NCBI GenBank assembly: GCA_964345385.1
Contig: CAYFQM010000026.1
Location: forward strand, 1 to 8,714
Reading direction: 5' to 3'
Origin: CAG-1000 sp964345385
GTDB lineage: Bacteria > Bacillota_I > Bacilli_A > RF39 > UBA660
DNA length: 8,714 nt
How positions within the stretch are numbered: the first letter of the stretch is position 1; each line of letters starts with the position of its first letter. A program made the position numbers and the translations under genes. Below, piece after piece: positions 8,044 to 8,714 of the stretch. The notes under the pieces are model-generated. The model was not told where the DNA came from and ran no database searches. It saw only the letters and a program-made list of their open reading frames with translations.

Positions 8044-8052
8044 ATTATATCA
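8044..8052 (-). promoter_or_regulatory. Extended -10 promoter of the DUF1846 gene
   Basis: The minus strand reads TGATATAAT, a perfect TATAAT (8049-8044) preceded by the TGn extension. The expected start is near 8037, giving a leader of about 20 nt that contains the GGTGAGG ribosome binding site. No good -35 lies at 17 nt spacing (TTATTT at about 8072-8067), which is acceptable for an extended -10 promoter. A weak AT inverted repeat (AATTATT, 2 nt, AATAATT at 8071-8086) overlies that -35 position. Confidence 0.7.
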
Positions 8053-8105
8053 TTTTTGCAATAGAAAAATAATTATTTTAATAATTTGATGTATAGTTTA
8101 CAATC

Positions 8106-8128
8106 ATATTTAATTAATAATTAAATAT
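8106..8128. repeat. 23-bp perfect AT-only palindrome in the divergent intergenic region, possible operator
   Basis: ATATTTAATTA (8106-8116) and TAATTAAATAT (8118-8128) are perfect inverted copies around a single central A (8117). The element lies in the 139-bp divergent gap and covers the expected -35 position (about 8122-8127) of the membrane-protein promoter. A dimeric repressor or activator bound here would control that gene. In such AT-rich DNA short palindromes are common by chance, but 11-bp perfect arms are less so. It could also simply be a nucleoid-protein or curved-DNA site. Confidence 0.45.
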
Positions 8129-8141
8129 ATAATAATCAAAG

Positions 8142-8150
8142 TGATATAAT
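8142..8150 (+). promoter_or_regulatory. Extended -10 promoter of the terminal membrane-protein gene
   Basis: TGATATAAT: a perfect TATAAT (8145-8150) with the TGn extension, the same nonamer as the divergent DUF1846 promoter. The -35 region is AT-only (TAAATA, 8122-8127). A start 7 nt after the -10 is base 8157, the A of the ATG, so a leaderless transcript is predicted. The TGA of the extension is also the in-frame stop that bounds the coding frame upstream. Confidence 0.7.
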
Positions 8151-8156
8151 TACATT

Positions 8157-8714
8157 ATGAATAAAGTATTTAAAGTATTAATAATTATTGTTTCATTCAT
8201 TTTTATAACAAATATAAATGCAGGCTATAAAGAAGATTTAACAGCTTCATTTAATGAATTTGTTTTATATTATAATACTGGTGATTCATTAATATGTGAT
8301 TTAATACATGATAATCAAAATCTTTGTAGAAAACTTAAAAAAAATTCGGGTAATGGGGTAATTAAATATGAGCAAATTAATATTAAAGATTTAGGTAATA
8401 ATGAATATAGGTTAGTTGTGCTAGCTGAAGGAAGTGGCATAATATATAATTCACATTGGGTTTTAAATAAACAGTATGTTACTTTTGAATATAAACTTGT
8501 AGATAATAAATATTTAATTAGTGATACTAATTTTTTTGAATTATCTAGTATAGATATGTTAACATTATCTTATAATAAAATATTTATAAAAGCAGCGTTT
8601 ATATTTTTAAGAACTTTTATACCTGTTATATTTGTTATATTAATAATTAGTATTATGTTAAAAAAGAAAGATAAGAATAAAATCTATTTTGATCGTTACT
8701 ATGACTTCTTTCAA
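8157..8714 (+). CDS. Signal-peptide-bearing single-pass membrane protein, unknown, 3' partial
   Basis: The frame runs from ATG 8157 to the window end (186 codons, no stop). I do not recognise the family. Residues 1-22 form a signal peptide: MNK, a hydrophobic core rich in Ile/Val/Phe, then a likely cleavage after NINA. An exported domain follows (about 23-140), with two cysteines (47 and 57) that could form a disulfide and one Trp (101). A second hydrophobic helix spans about 146-168 and is followed by the Lys-rich KKKDKNK stop-transfer, so the N-terminal domain should face outside and the tail inside. The exported part starts with a helix (SFNEFVLYYNTGD) and continues with strand-like segments ending in a DNKYLISD turn. 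This order loosely recalls NTF2-like domains; that is only a guess. An in-frame TGA at 8142 fixes the start, and there is no Shine-Dalgarno sequence. What follows the membrane helix in the cell is unknown because the gene is cut. Confidence 0.8.
   Translation, partial: MNKVFKVLIIIVSFIFITNINAGYKEDLTASFNEFVLYYNTGDSLICDLIHDNQNLCRKLKKNSGNGVIKYEQINIKDLGNNEYRLVVLAEGSGIIYNSHWVLNKQYVTFEYKLVDNKYLISDTNFFELSSIDMLTLSYNKIFIKAAFIFLRTFIPVIFVILIISIMLKKKDKNKIYFDRYYDFFQ

Noticed and set aside
1..8714. UGA read as Trp (genetic code 4)
   Set aside because: No conserved frame contains an in-frame TGA, and both Trp codons are TGG. In an AT-rich code-4 genome most Trp would be TGA.
1..8714. Defence island or mobile element around the helicase genes
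   Set aside because: No transposase, integrase, restriction, toxin, CRISPR repeat or direct terminal repeats are visible; addBA is a housekeeping repair operon.

Overview
The window looks like chromosomal DNA from a very AT-rich Gram-positive bacterium of the Bacillota. AddAB, rather than RecBCD, is the end-resection enzyme, in the addB-addA order seen in Bacillus. Codons are strongly biased to A/T (TTA Leu, AGA Arg, AAA Lys, ATA Ile). The standard bacterial code fits: the long frames contain no in-frame TGA, and the only two Trp codons seen are TGG. A Bacilli lineage near the Mollicutes, such as RF39-, Erysipelotrichia- or Acholeplasma-like gut bacteria, is plausible but is inference. I see no mobile element, CRISPR array, tRNA or rRNA.

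Layout. 1-1854 (+) is the C-terminal half of AddB, cut by the window edge. 1856-4894 (+) is a compact AddA, translated directly behind AddB. Both subunits keep complete RecB-type nuclease motifs, AddA keeps all SF1A helicase motifs, and AddB keeps the four iron-sulfur cysteines. A 20-bp perfect hairpin ends the operon. 5007-6536 (+) is a small separately promoted SF1 helicase resembling the catalytic part of E. coli helicase IV. It converges, with an 8-nt gap, on 6545-8017 (-), a well-conserved DUF1846/UPF0371 protein of unknown function. The DUF1846 gene has its own extended -10 promoter, a good ribosome binding site, and an intrinsic terminator that straddles the convergent junction. From 8157 (+) to the window end runs a divergent, unrecognised gene for a secreted-domain membrane protein.

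How the genes relate. AddAB processes double-strand breaks to 3' single-stranded tails for RecA. The helicase IV-like protein probably also acts on DNA intermediates, so 1-6536 reads as a recombination/repair neighbourhood. The last two genes have no evident link to it.

The less ordinary signals are regulatory and compositional. Two genes (helicase and membrane protein) have candidate promoters whose expected transcription start falls on the ATG, with no Shine-Dalgarno sequence, which suggests leaderless mRNAs. A 23-bp AT-only palindrome overlies the expected -35 region of the membrane-protein gene. Tryptophan is nearly absent and no gene ends in TGA. I found no convincing wholly new multi-gene system; the best unknown is the terminal membrane-protein gene.
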